A program made the position numbers and the translations under genes. Of a DNA stretch of 64,000 nt, positions 1-13,900 are shown one piece after another. The stretch's first letter is position 1, and each line of letters starts with the position of its first letter. The notes under the pieces are model-generated. The model did not search any database, was not told where the DNA came from, and worked only from the letters and a program-made list of their open reading frames with translations. This DNA is from Biomphalaria glabrata. Lineage: Eukaryota; Mollusca; Gastropoda; Planorbidae. The stretch spans positions 16,892,666-16,956,665 of the forward strand of contig NC_074712.1 of assembly GCF_947242115.1 (NCBI RefSeq), in the 5' to 3' direction.

Positions 1-506
1 TTCCTTCAGCAATAAATACAAGGCTCTCATTCTGGAACTAAGAATCACTTTAATAAAATATACACACTGTACAATACAATTAAACAATTCAACTATCTTC
101 GTTCAAGCTCATAACTACAAGTCTACAACTGACTTTACCCAGCCTTTCCAAAATGTTTTATTAATCTCTTTCACATTTTTGAACCAAAAAAAAAAAACAA
201 CAACAACAAAAAATCCTTTCGCCCCGCTAAATTTCCTTTAATTGAATTAACTTACCCGCTTGCTAGGAACAATTCATACAGTGCTCTTTCTTTCCTAATG
301 CCTTTAGAGAATGGAATGGGTTGCCTTAATCAGCCAGAAAAATCAACGACTAAGCAGAGTTTAAGTCATGACTATAAAAAGTGGAATTTACTTCTCTTTT
401 GTACCTTTTACCTGACAACACAAGAATCAATAAACAAAAATTACCAATTACCGGTACCGTAGTTAATTAACTATTGGTAATAATTACTTTGTTTGGTATC
501 TCAAAC

Positions 507-850
507 AAGGGAATGAAATAGTAATTGACTGAAGTGATGATATATGCTGAATCAGTCTCTTTATATTAGACTGCTGTCTCAGGCTAAGTGAACACAAACA
601 TGAAATAGAAACAATACTTAACTAAGGGAATGAAATAATACTTGACTGAAGTGATGATATATGCTGAATCAGTCTCTTTATATTAGACTGCTGTCTCAGG
701 CTAAGTGAACACAAACATGAAATAGAAACAATACTTAACTAAGGGAATGAAATAATACTTGACTGAAGTGATGGTATAAGCTGAATCAGTCTCTTTATAT
801 TAGACTGCTGTCTCAGGCTAAGTGAACACAAACATGAAATAGAAATCATA
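507..850. repeat. 117-bp tandem repeat, three copies
   Basis: Units starting near 507, 624 and 741 each run from AAGGGAATGAAATA through a shared block containing CTGAATCAGTCTCTTTATAT to ACACAAACATGAAATAGAAA. The copies are nearly identical, so the duplication is young. No coding function is apparent. Confidence 0.9.
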
Positions 851-869
851 GATAACTATATAATCTTCC

Positions 870-980
870 ATGTCCATAGACTCTTCGCTAGTAGAGTGGT
901 TACCGTGTTGGCTTAAGAAGCCTGAGAATGCTTTAGCCCACAAGCTAGAAATCAGGTCGTTCCTTTTTTTTTTTTTTTAT
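870..980 (+). repeat. Possible tRNA-derived SINE 5' fragment with poly-T
   Basis: TAGTAGAGTGGTTACCGTG resembles a pol III A box, and AGGTCGTTCC about 60 bases later resembles a weak B box; a T-run follows. The cloverleaf is not convincing, so it is offered as a SINE relic only. Confidence 0.3.
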
Positions 981-1013
981 TTTTATAAATGCTTTTTTAT
1001 TGTTAGTCTAGAT

Positions 1014-1563
1014 CAGTGATGCCCAACCTAATTCAATCTGCGGGCCATTTTAATTTCCAACACTAGCCTAGTGTCGCGAGCCACATGATCGAAAATATTC
1101 AAAAACGTAATGAAATTGACCTACAACTATTTTATTTGAGACTCGAGGATCTTGTAGGCCTACTTACATTAATTATGGGGAATATTTGAGTTTTCTTTTT
1201 ACGCGTCAGAAAATGGCGTAAGTTCTGTTTATGTTTTGTTGTTTATTTGTAAAACAACTTCAGTTTCTGTATAAAACAAACATTTTGGCTAGCATGGTAT
1301 CATGTCCCACAAAATAGTAAAGATCTGTTCACTTTCCGGGTAGATTTTATATTCTGAGTCCTATTTCATGAACGAAAAAAAAGTTAAAAACTATCGCAGC
1401 AATATATTAGAAAGAAAGTGAGGCCCCTAACGTCGGTAAAGATACCTTTTCAAAAATTTTTAGGGAGAGGGATTTCCTATATTTGTGCCGACGTTTCTGC
1501 GGGCAGAAGGGAAGCACGTCGCGGGTCGGATCTGGCCCGCGGGCGGTATTTTGGGCATCATTT
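1014..1563. mobile_element. Non-autonomous hAT-like element, 550 bp
   Basis: The ends read CAGTGATGCCCAA and, on the opposite strand, AAATGATGCCCAA. The element is flanked on both sides by the exact 8-bp repeat GTCTAGAT (1006-1013 and 1564-1571). The subterminal TGCGGGCCA and TGGCCCGCGGGC segments are also inverted relative to each other. No coding capacity is visible. The perfect duplication suggests a fairly recent insertion. Confidence 0.82.
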
Positions 1564-1571
1564 GTCTAGAT

Positions 1572-2620
1572 CTATAACAAATTTAATTACATAACTGATC
1601 CAAACTAATTGATAAACTTAATATAAGCTTTGTTTTTTTATAGTATTTTTGTGTTTTGCATATTAATTAAATAGCCTATATATACATAGATTCAACTTGA
1701 AAGTAGATGTACCATAGGCCTAAGCATATATAGAAATAAGAAATCGGCCTAAATCACTTTAAAAAGTGGGGAGTGAGATCCGCTTCTATCACCGCATAGG
1801 TACTCTTAGGTACCGGTACTCTTTTTTTTTTTTTAAACACGAAATAGAGGGTGGAGCCGGCTGTTGAATATAAACTCATCATTTAAAAAATATTTATATC
1901 TAGAGATCTATATAATTATGTAGGCTAGTCAAATTTGTCCACAAAATTAGTCCATATCTACGCCCCCCCCCTCCCCCCTGCAATATCATCATTTTTTGTT
2001 TTGTTTCGCTTCAAAAATAAAAAAAGGAAAAATAAAGGGGGAGGGGGAGCTTAGGGGTTGTTTGCATTGATGACTAATTATTGAACACCTATTGTTTAAC
2101 GCAGAAAAAAAAAACGAGTTCCCCCTCCCCCTTTCCGATCCTCCAGATTAAAGAGCGAGCTAGATGGCACTCCTCTAGCAGTTATAGAGCAACAGCATCA
2201 ACTGAACTAGATTCGGATCACGGACCTATATACCGGTATGTCTGTAATCTAGATCCACCAAGTTTTTCTTTCGGTCTTGCAGGGGAACGAACTCCTTTTG
2301 TTGTCTAGATCTAGAATCTAGATTCTAGATCTATCTAGATTAGATTTATTTATCAAAGTTGAAGGAATTGATTGATAAAAGTAAAAGGTCAACACTAACA
2401 GCACTTATTCTCTGTAATAATGTTAACTAATATGATCTAGTCTAGTCTAGAGTAGAGTATTTACATTTTACATGTCACTGTGTGGTAGTGTGGTATGTAC
2501 TTATAATGTACTTATGTAGTAATCATTCAAAATCAATGATTCATTGTAATGACTAATAATCATGGCATCATGGTTATGATGCAACATTATTAAATTATAG
2601 AAGTACCATTTAGATCTAGA
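1572..2620. other. No gene seen
   Basis: AT-rich DNA with C-runs near 1963 and a TCTAGATC cluster at 2304-2345. The ORF at 2081-2308 has no recognisable content. Confidence 0.55.
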
Positions 2621-2621
2621 G

Positions 2622-2740
2622 CTGGGTGGACAGAGTGAATCAGAGGCGCCCAAAGATCACGAAATTAAAAATACCAGGATTCGAACCCGGGACTTCCAGT
2701 TCAGAAACCAAGCCAAGTGCTTTAACTTTAGTTTACTGCT
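2622..2740 (-). mobile_element. Partial tRNA-derived SINE
   Basis: Read on the minus strand it has AGCACTTGGCTT, a B box GGTTCGAATCC, then GGGCGCCTCTGATTCA and CCACCCAGCT. These match the order of blocks in the full copy at 13333-13603. The 3' half is missing. Confidence 0.75.
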
Positions 2741-2744
2741 AGCA

Positions 2745-4898
2745 ACCGTGCTTCCTAATAATCAATAATGAAAAAATGATAGAGATAGATCTAGGCTACT
2801 AACATAATAAGTATGATATAATTATAATGATATAAATATAACTAATCAACTCATGTTACTAGTAATAAATAGTTACTAACTTACTAATTCTAGTGATTCT
2901 AGACTCTAGATCTATTAATATAGAACTAGTGTCAGCTACATCTATTAGGTAGATCTAGATCTATGTGACAAAATAATTTTTTTTTTAGATTTCAGAACTT
3001 TTATTAAAAATTTGCTTTTGAAAATAAAACAATAATAGACGAAACACCTCAAAGATTGAAGGATATTTAAAAGTATGGCTTGCAATCTGTTAAAGAATGA
3101 ATTATTCTGGTAATTAAATGTCTTGTCTCAGTAATGTCTCACTTTTAGAGAATCCTCAAATCTTTGTTTGATACAAAAAAAGGGACTTTTTTTTACAATC
3201 AATAAACTTAATACGTGTATAAGAACAATTTCAAAATTTGATATGATTGTGTCAGAACAGTTTCAACATATATATGAACCTTCCAGTTATCAAAATTTAT
3301 GTTATTGGATCTGAAAAACTAAATGAAATTATAAATTTTATTAATAGCAAGTGAAATAGAAAATAAAATCCTTGAATTTGCGTAAGCATGCATATACAAT
3401 ACTTTCCATAAAATTAGTTTGAACGCAAGATGTGTCTCATACCAAACAAAACACTATTATTATTCATTCTGTTTATTGTGCACCTCATGTAGACATACAT
3501 GAACAAATATTTTTGTTTTTTTCCCAATTACTGATACAACTGGAGAAGGACTTTGTGTCTTCAAAATAGAAAAAATTGCAAAGTCCAAACTAGAAATAAA
3601 GATGTTACTTGGCAGAGATGTCATAACGGTGTGATAATGGAAAAAAAAAGTAATGGTCTAATCAGAAATTGGATTTAACTCCTTAGCCTTTTTTGTATTG
3701 TGTTCAGCTCATAGTCTTAATTAAAAAATTTTTTTGAGATGTGTCATTTTAAAAATTTAGCACACAGGTGACCATGACTCTCACGGCATCCCTGGTTCTG
3801 TATAGAAGTATGCTAATAAAAAAAAATTGACTTTTTATTTCATTTATCTTTTTTATACCGGTACTTGGGCTCTTGGTCAAGCACTGTGACTGCTGTGTTT
3901 TAGCATTGACATGATTGCGATGAGCTTAAATTTTTTTAATACCAACACTTTGATTACGTACTTAATTTTTTTAGTAAATTTAAATAATGCTTACTTTATC
4001 AAATAATTATCTCTCATTAAGTACATAATTATGTCATAGCTTAAATATAAGTCACTGTTTCAGAACTGTGTCAGCAAATGGCACAGAATTTAAGCCTACA
4101 TTTAAGTGTTACATAGATCTAGTCTAGATCTATAATCTATATGGTTATCTTGGAGTCACTGACCTAAATATGTTAACCCAATCCAGTTGAGAGGTCCTTT
4201 AAGTCTTGTGATAGAGCTCCAAACAAATACCTGATAAAATTAGATTTAGTCCTTTTAGAGTTACACTTGGCGACACTTCTTTTAACTGAGAATCTTTAAA
4301 AACAACATCCTCTTATCCTTAGGCCTATCTTGTTCAGGTGTAATAGTTTATCAGTAGTTCGTCTTAAACTCATGTCCTATTTTTTACAGCTTAAAGATAA
4401 ACATTTTAAACATTGTATGGCTTTTTTTTTTTAATTTTGCAAGAACTTAACACTGTTTGTTAACTTTAAAAGTTTACTTTTGGTACCTGTTTTGTTGGTT
4501 TTGCATTACAAGTCTGTTTGTTTTATTTAGAAATGATAGTAAGGTACATAAAAACTAGACTATTTAACTTTTTTTTTTAAGCATATCATTGTTTATTTGT
4601 ACTTAAAAAATGTTTTGAAATCTACTTTATATTATATAGTAATATTCTTACATAATAATGTCAGCTTAAAATTATCTCTTATTCTGTTTTCAGTAATTTA
4701 ACTTAATTGAAATTTAATCCAATAAAAAAGAAATTAAAGGCTAAACAGAGTGGCTGCATGGTATAGGTGCTATGGACTTTCCTCACAAACCCTGTCTGCG
4801 ACCATGTCCTGCAGGACATGTCAGAAAATTATAAAATAAAAAATGATGTCCATATTGATTCAATTTCAACTTATTTTCAAATTATTATTTATTCCTAG
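2745..4898. other. Upstream flank of the GDE1-type gene; no gene resolved
   Basis: AT-rich DNA. A 5' untranslated exon of the downstream gene is expected here because an acceptor lies at 4897-4898, but I could not place it. A TCTAGATC cluster lies at 2885-2970. Confidence 0.5.
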
Positions 4899-4914
4899 TT
4901 GGATAATAAGGACA

Positions 4915-7900
4915 ATGGCTGTGTCACAGAGGACGGCGGTGATGACTGGCAACATGGTGCTGTTGTGGCTGTTTATCAATACATTCATCACTAGTGTCTT
5001 TGTGTGGTCTTTCCTGGTTACTGCCTCAGTTCTGGCAGCCATACAGTATGTTAAAATCTCTCCAGTGAATGAGAGCAGAATAAGCCAGAATATCTTACAA
5101 CTGTTTGCTGTTGACAAAGACAATGTAAAAAGTAACACAATATTTCATAAAGCTGGAGGCTTTCATGCTCCAGAAAATACTCTGGAAGCTGTGGAACAAG
5201 TAAGTCATTTTTTCACTTTTCATTTTGCAATGTTTTTACCACTCTTCTCTAAATATGTACATTTTATGTACCAGTATTTTGTGATTTCTTCTACTGAAAA
5301 ATATATTACAAATGTATTTTGCAATGCTTCTATTGATATTGGGCCCTTGTTCATGTGGTATGCACTCTGGACTGTCATTTCAATGGTCTCCAGTTCTAAC
5401 CCTGCCAACTCCAATATGTTTTATGTTCATATCATTACTCCCACATTGGAGTTGCTATAACAAAAAAAAAGGCTGTATAGTAACACATAAACAACTTTCT
5501 TTAACATGGTGGGGTTATCATTAACTTGAATTTTATAAAATGCTGTTGTATTTCAAAAAAACGTTGAGGATATTGTTTTTTTCATTCCTATCTTTTGATG
5601 ACATCTCAAATGAGGGATCGAAGGGATAAAAAGGACATAGAAGTTGAACGAAATTTGAATTACCGGTACAGTAAATCAAGAATTCACTATTATAAAAATG
5701 TTTGGCTTTTAAAATTGTAATTACAGTAGATTGTGGCTGATCAAGCCACTGGCCAGTTAGACCAACCGCTTATTCAGACTGTACCTTAACGTTTGACTAT
5801 TTGGACTAAAATTCTACAACTATTCTGTTTTTGTTTATGGCTTCTAGGGGAAATAAAATAACATGCTTATAATTTTTTATCTCAATTTTAGTTGAAATAA
5901 TTGACAGGTTCAATGCTGTATGGCACAAATCAAATTCTACAAAGATCAAGGAATAACTTATTATAGGCTAGACATTTATAACAATAGTCTAGAGTCTAGA
6001 TTTAGATCTAGACATCTAGATTTAGTAGAAACTTGTTTTTATATTGGTGTAATGACACAATAGAAAGACGCATAGAGGTTGGGGGTTTAATCATATATTT
6101 CTGTAGTGATGTGACAGATCATTTAAAAAGTTAGAATGGAAATCGAGAATCAAAGGAGAGGACGAAGAAAGACAAACTTGTAGCATAGATAGAGATGACG
6201 CAGACTGAGCCCATATTATTAAATAAATTTTTGTTAAAGTTATCATCTGGATTTATTCAATCTATCTATTAACTGTGTTAGTAAAGAACTCGCAGATAAC
6301 ATCAATCTACACACAACTGCAATCTTGATCAACCAACACCACATCAACACAGGTTATATTTTAAAAAAAAATTAACTTCTTATTATTGCAGCATAAACCA
6401 GATGTTTTTAGGCAATCGCTTTAATTTCATATAATGTGCAGTTTTAGATTTGTGTAGATTATCAAGTCTAGTGAATCACGTTAAATGTAAGGGGAAAGAA
6501 AAGCATTTATTAAAATATTATCAATAATATTAAAATATGTTGTGTCTAACTAGGCTATCACCATGGGCATTCCAGCCATAGAGATTGACTTGGACTTCAC
6601 CAAAGATGGTGTCGGTGTCTTGATCCATGGCCCTAAAGTTGATGCTACCACTGACAGCAAAGGTTTTGTTTCAGACTTTACATTTCAGCAAATTCAGGAA
6701 CTTAATGCAGCAGCAAATGATGTCAACAGGTGAATAGTTAGATCACCACACTTTTGATCAATGAATAGGCTTATTTCATGTCATGAATGATCAGGGACTT
6801 ATTTCATGTCATGAATGATCAGGGACTTATTTCATGACATGAATGATTAGGGACTTATTATATTCTCTTGTGCCTTGCTATTTGTTTTCTCATTATTTGG
6901 GGTTAGAAAAATGTATTTACTTTTAATTGGTCTCCAAAGTGGGTTAGAACATTCCTGCATTTTTTAGAATGAATGTTTCACTATAGGCACACATGGACTG
7001 ATAACAGTGAAAAAAATGTCAGCAATGGCTGTTAGAGTAGAAGTTTAGTTTTAAGGCTTTAACTTGAATAAGTTTGAGATTCTCAACTTGGGGTGAAGAT
7101 TCAATAATTAGATTAACATTTAGAGTAGTCTTCCATTGAGCCTAGTGTAGTTCTATTTCAAGATGGTTGATTTACTGGTATTCTTATTAAGGGGCTAAGC
7201 ATTTCATTTGTATACCTTAAATTGGAATAACATTATGCTTACTCTTATAGCTACTGTTACTTATAGCTCATTAATGAATTAGAACATATTTTGAATGTCT
7301 AAGTATCTGAATTTCTTTAGAACTTTTTTTTTTTCATTGATAAGTTTTACTAATCATTGAAAAAAAATTATTACATTACCAGTAATGTTGTTTTATAAAG
7401 TTTTGGATGTTATATCAAAAATAAAAAAAATGATGACATCCTCACCTCTAACCTCTTGCTGCGAATGATCTGAACTTGGAGCCATCATGATAACACTCAG
7501 AAGCGCATGGCCACATGGCTAGACAGCTATTCAAAGTTAACCTACTTAATAATGGCACCATGATGGTAAAAGGCAGACTATCATTTTATAAATTTTTTGT
7601 GAAATAAAGAAGCAATCAAGAATTTTGCTGTAGAAAGACGCAAATTATTAATTATAGAAGAAACGAAGCAAACAAAACAAAAACTTCACAACTGAATAGG
7701 GAAAAAAAAACATGGACATTAAAATACATAGACAATTTCCGTTCACTCCTTTTTTAACTCTCTGACTCCGAAATCATTTTCCACACTTGGATGGAATTAA
7801 TGTTTTTTGCCATTTCTGAGTGAAAAAAATGCTTCGATTAAACTTTTATAACTTTTTTATTAGAAAATGATATATTTAGTATGGAATTTAAAAGGAATGC

Positions 7901-10900
7901 ATGCACAAAGCAACCATTTAAAAAACACATAAATTGAATGTTCTGAGCTCATGATCCCCATCACTATCATCCAAAACATAAATCTGAAGAAAACAGGAGC
8001 CTTGTAAGACCCCACTCTATCACTATCATCCAGAACATAAATCTGAAGAAAACAGGAGCCTTGTGAGACCGCACTATATCACTATCATCCAGAACATAAA
8101 TCTGAAGAAAACAGGAGCCTTGTAAGACCCCACTATATCACTATCATCCAGAACGTAAATCTGAAGAAAACAGGAGCCTTGTAAGACCCCACTATATCAT
8201 TATCATCCAGAACATAAATCTGAAGAAAACAGGAGCCTTGTAAGACCCCACTATATCACTATCATCCAGAACATAAATCTGAAGAAAACAGGAGCCTTGT
8301 GAGACCGCACTATATCACTATCATCCAGAACATGAATCTGAAGAAAACAGGAGCCTTGTAAGACCCTACTATATCACTATCATCCAGAACGTAAATCTGA
8401 AGAAAACAGGAGCCTTGTAAGACCCCACTATATCACTATCATCCAGAACATAAATCTGAAGAAAACAGGAGCCTTGTAAGACCCTACTATATCACTATCA
8501 TCCAGAACATGAATCTGAAGAAAACAGGAGCCTTGTAAGACCCTACTATATCACTATCATCCAGAACATGAATCTGAAGAAAACAGGAGCCTTGTAAGAC
8601 CCTACTATATCACTATCATCCAGAACATGAATCTGAAGAAAACAGGAGCCTTGTAAGACCCTACTATATCACTATCATCCAGAACGTAAATTTGAAGAAA
8701 ACAGGAGCCTTGTAAGACCCCTCTCTATCAACTTTCACTGTAAAATTTTGGATGTTTATCAAAGGGAAACTATTCAAGATAATGTTTTAAGCAATTAAAT
8801 CAAATATGGGGAAAAAAAACAACTAAAAATACATTTTAAAACACATACGTTGCCAGCGTTGATTAGAGCTTTATAGCTAGGTAAAATCAATGATGGACGC
8901 TGTCAAGATCTTGATATCAGCTCTTGATGTCTATACGTCTAGGATGATTCTTACTGATGTAATTTAACTGATACAACACACGCATCACAAAATACTATGG
9001 ATTAAAGACCACAATATTCAATAATGATATAAATCATGATCTCTGGACACAAATTTTCATAAGAAAAATAAATATTTAATTAACAACTATAATTACATAT
9101 AATACTCATGTGATTCTAGAATTAAAATTTAATAATCACATAGATATTGATACTTGGCTGTAGGTCACGATGAACTCTCCATTTCTCTTGTCTCTCTCTC
9201 TCTCTCTCTCTCTCTAGTCTCTGCACGGATCCTGGAACCCAACGTCACAGTCCGCTCAATACTAGAGTGATATCCCCTTGCGTAGCAGGCAAGGATACAC
9301 CATATATAGATCTACCGTCTCTGACCGTCAGACTGTCACTAAGACTCAGACAGTCGCCAAGACTGTCACTCTAAATAGACAAATAATCAAAAATATCGCT
9401 AACAACTAGCTAAAGCGCCATTCTATTTATTCATAATCAATTAACATCTAATACTAGATATATAACTAATAAAAACATTTCTTCTTACCCTGGTCCTTAA
9501 GAATTAAAGTTCCTACATGTTGTCTCTGGCAAACAACTCACACATCTTGGAGCCAAGATCGCGAGCCAACCTCGGCGACTTGCTCCCAATGTCTGTATGT
9601 GTCGTTCACCAGAAAACGCCTAGCATACGACACACGCCCCTGCTAAAACTACATGGCGTTGTGTCCCGATTGCCCCAAACTCTACTCTATATAGGCTGAG
9701 TATCTAGCCTACGCCTAAACTAACATTGCTAATGTCTGTCCCGACCCACATATCAGTCTCTCTACAAGACAAACACCTAACTGACATTGTCCTAACCTTT
9801 GTCTGGTCTCTGTCAAGTCTATCGGTGAGCTTTGATAACATCTATTAAACTAATTAATAACCCTTGCACAACACTGTGACAGACGCGTCTTTACGGAGTC
9901 AAAGAGCTGAAATGGATAGTATAAAAAACTTTAAGGCCATTTAAGATTTCTGAATTTGCTTTTCTTCTAATAGAAAATTTGTGGCTTTCAATTTAAAGCA
10001 TAATACAACAGAATTCCCTTATTTTCTATCCATACATCAAAAAAGGAAGACCTAAAAATTCCTATTTTTATTTTATGACTTCAGTGGGAAAAAAAATATG
10101 GCTGACAATGCACTTTTGCTTCTAATTGTTAGATCTACATTTTAGTCAAAATTGTATAGGAATATGATCAGAGTATGCTCTAGCACACTCACTGACGGAC
10201 GCACAGAATCAATCAGTACAAAGATCTAGTTATTGGGAGATAGAAATAACTTTTTTTTAGGTTAGCCATTTTTAACAATAGTTTAGAGTCTGCTCTCATC
10301 CTTATCTTCGGAATCGATGACATTATTATTATTATAGTTTAAAATTTCATTTGGTATAAAATTTCTTTTTACAGAGGCTATATTGGAAAATACAAATTTT
10401 AAAACTTCTTGTTCTGAAGTGAATAAAATTTGTGACTGATAACATATAAGCCTTGTCCAGTCTATGTATATGCAGGTCTGTGAAATGAAGTCTAATCTCC
10501 CATGAGGAGAAACAACTAAACACAAAATGCATGGAGTATTTTATTTCAGAAACAAGTATCCTGTAGCACGCATACCAACTTTAGAATCCTGCATTGAAAT
10601 TTGTGTTAGAAATAATCTGGTAGTGTTTATTGACTGTAAAAGTAACCCTAAAGAGGTTAGTGTGTCATAGCAAGTGATTTAGTTGCTTCTGTTTTTCTAT
10701 CAACTCTTCTTAAACTACTAATATATTTGTAGTAAGAAAAATAAACACTTGAAGCAGAGGCGGCCTTAGACTTAGAAGGTGGTGAGTGGGGCCCCGTTAT
10801 AAAGAGAATCTTTTGTCACTGTCAGCACAAATATTTGTGGCCCTGGTATGACACTCGCCCAGAGCCCCGAGCACTGCTAAGGCTGTCTTTGCTTGAAGTA

Positions 10901-13900
10901 AAAGAAATCTGTATATGTTTTGTATGTTATCTGAGTGATCTTCTTTTGAACAGACAGCCAAGCTGGTGACCAGCCTATATGCTAAGCACCCAAAGTTGTA
11001 TGACCTTGGTATTGTGTGTTCCTTTTACCCCACCATTATCTATGCTGTAAGATTTGTTGTTTCTTTATTCATACCTGTATTGTACATGCTGTTGTAGATT
11101 TGAGTGACTTTTTATTATAAAGTACATAACTTTAGCTAAACAGGTCTTGAAGAGATATGGGTACATGACTTTAGCTAAACAGGTCTTTAAAAGATATGGG
11201 TACATGACTTTAGCTAAACAGGTCTTTAAGAGATATGGGTACATGACTTTAGCTAAACAGGTCTTTAAAAGATATGGGTACATAACTTTAGCTATGCAGG
11301 TCTTTAAGAGATATGGGTACATGACTTTAGCTAAACAGGTCTTGAAGAGATATGGGTACATGACTTTAGCTAAACAGGTCTTTAAGAGATATGGGTACAT
11401 GACTTTAGCTAAACAGGTCTTTAAGAGATATGGGTACATGACTTTAGCTAAACAGGTCTTGAAGAGATATGGGTACATGACTTTAGCTAAACAGGTCTTT
11501 AAGAGATATGGGTACATGACTTTAGCTAAACAGGTCTTTAAGAGATATGGGTACATGACTTTAGCTAAACAGGTCTTTAAGAGATATGGGTACATGACTT
11601 TAGCTAAACAGGTCTTTAAGAGATATGGGTACATGACTTTAGCTAAACAGGTCTTTAAGAGATATGGGTACATGACTTTAGCTAAACAGGTCTTGAAGAG
11701 ATATGGGTACATGACTTTAGCTAAACAGGTCTTTAAGAGATATGGGTACATTACTTTAGCTAAACAGGTCTTGAAGAGATATGGGTACATGACTTTAGCT
11801 AAACAGGTCTTTAAGAGATATGGGTACATGCCTTTAGCTAAACAGGTCTTTAAGAGATATGGGTACATGACTTAGCTAAACAGGTCTTTAAGAGATATGG
11901 GTACATGACTTTAGCTAAACAGGTCTTTAAGAGATATGGGTACATGACTTTAGCTAAACAGGTCTTTAAGAGATATGGGTACATGACTTTAGCTAAACAG
12001 GTCTTTAAGAGATATGGGTACATGACTTTAGCTAAACAGGTCTTGAAGAGATATGGGTACATGACTTTAGCTAAACAGGTCTTTAAGAGATATGGGTACA
12101 TGACTTTAGCTAAACAGGTCTTGAAGAGATATGGGTACATGACTTTAGCTAAACAGGTCTTGAAGAGATATGGGTACATGACTTTAGCTAAACAGGTCTT
12201 TAAGAGATATGGGTACATGACTTTAGCTAAACAGGTCTTTAAGAGATATGGGTACATGACTTTAGCTAAACAGGTCTTTAAGAGATATGGGTACATGACT
12301 TAGCTAAACAGGTCTTTAAGAGATATGGGTACATGACTTTAGCTAAACAGGTCTTTAAGAGATATGGGTACATGACTTTAGCTAAACAGGTCTTTAAGAG
12401 ATATGGGTACATGACTTTAGCTAAACAGGTCTTTAAGAGATATGGGTACATGACTTTAGCTAAACAGGTCTTTAAGAGATATGGGTACATGACTTTAGCT
12501 AAACAGGTCTTGAAGAGATATGGGTACATGACTTTAGCTAAACAGGTCTTGAAGAGATATGGGTACATGACTTTAGCTAAACAGGTCTTTAAGAGATATG
12601 GGTACATGACTTTAGCTAAACAGGTCTTGAAGAGATATGGGTACATGACTTTAGCTAAACAGGTCTTGAAGAGATATGGGTACATGACTTTAGCTAAACA
12701 GGTCTTTAAGAGATATGGGTACATGCCTTTAGCTAAACAGGTCTTTAAGAGATATGGGTACATGACTTTAGCCAAACAAGTCTTGAAGAGATATGGGTAC
12801 ATGACTTTAGCTAAACAGGTCTTTAAGAGATATGGGTACATGACTTTAGCTAAACAGGTCTTTAAGAGATATGGGTACATGACTTTAGCTAAACAGGTCT
12901 TGAAGAGATATGGGTACATGACTTTAGCTAAACAGGTCTTTAAGAGATATGGGTACATGACTTTAGCTAAACAGGTCTTTAAGAGATATGGGTACATGAC
13001 TTTAGCTAAACAGGTCTTGAAGAGATATGGGTACATGACTTTAGCTAAACAGGTCTTTAAGAGATATGGGTACATGACTTTAGCTAAACAGGTCTTGAAG
13101 AGATATGGGTACATGACTTTAGCTAAACAGGTCTTTAAGAGATATGGGTACATGACTTTAGCTAAACAGGTCTTTAAGAGATATGGGTACATAACTTTAG
13201 CTAAACAGGTCTTAAAAAGATATGGGAGCCAATTTAAAAAAAATTCTCTTATGTTAAAAGAAAAGTCTTCCTGGCATTTATGTTTAGGTTGAGTATTTAC
13301 CCCACATTTTAAGAAAGTTTTCAGGTGTACTTGGGGCGAGGTGGCTGAGTGGTTAAGCACTTGGCTTCCAAACCTGGGGTCCTGGGTTTGAATCTTGGTG
13401 AAGACTGGGATTTCGAGCTTCAGGATTTTTAGGGCACCCCTGAGTCCACCCAACTCTAATGGGTACCTGACTTTAAGTTGGTGAAAGTAAAGGCAGTTGT
13501 TCGTTGTGCTGGCCACATGACACCCTGCTCATGAACTGTTGGCCAAAGAAACAGATGACATTGACATCATCTGCCCTATAGAACAAAAGGTTCAAAAGGA
13601 AACTTTTCAGGTGTACTTAGCATTTTTATTTCAAAAAATTATTTTTTTTTTAATTTCAGGAGTTAAGTAAAAGAAAATCATACATTTTATTGTTATTTCT
13701 TCAATGCAATGACTACTATTCTGAAACAATGCTTTCAATGTTGTGAAAACCAAGCTCTATTTAATGACCACTATTATTTGATACTGACATTGCATTGTGT
13801 TAAACAACAGGTCCGTAAAGCTGATCCCAACATTCTGACTGCACTGACCCACCGCAACCTCATTCTTAGTGAACTGGGACAAGGCACAGAGCGGAACAAA

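Larger units (their letters stand above)
7752..9911. mobile_element. TTAA-ended DNA element interrupted by a solo LTR
   Basis: The left end reads TTTAACTCTCTGACTCCG; the right end, reverse-complemented, reads TTCAGCTCTTTGACTCCG (15 of 18 identical). Removing the LTR and one copy of its duplication leaves about 1.2 kb, much of it the 59-bp minisatellite at 7955-8735. TTAA termini are typical of piggyBac-like elements, but no transposase is present and the right TTAA has decayed. Treat the boundaries as probable. Confidence 0.5.

Noticed and set aside
4741-4830. tRNA-like or SINE relic before the first GDE1 exon
   Set aside because: GAGTGGCTGCATGG hints at an A box, but no B box follows and no family block is shared with the clear SINEs.
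4843-4914. Upstream in-frame ATG for the GDE1-type protein
   Set aside because: A T-rich tract and AG at 4897-4898 indicate that the exon begins at 4899, which leaves ATG 4915 as the first start.
7955-8735. CRISPR-like regular array
   Set aside because: The whole 59-bp period is repeated with no unique spacers, and the context is an animal intron. It is a minisatellite.
11065-13516. Long repeat ORFs on both strands (MTLAKQVFKRYGY and MYPYLLKTCLAKV periods)
   Set aside because: They are produced by the 39-bp intronic minisatellite, have no splice or start context, and exist on both strands at once. They are reported as a repeat, not a gene.
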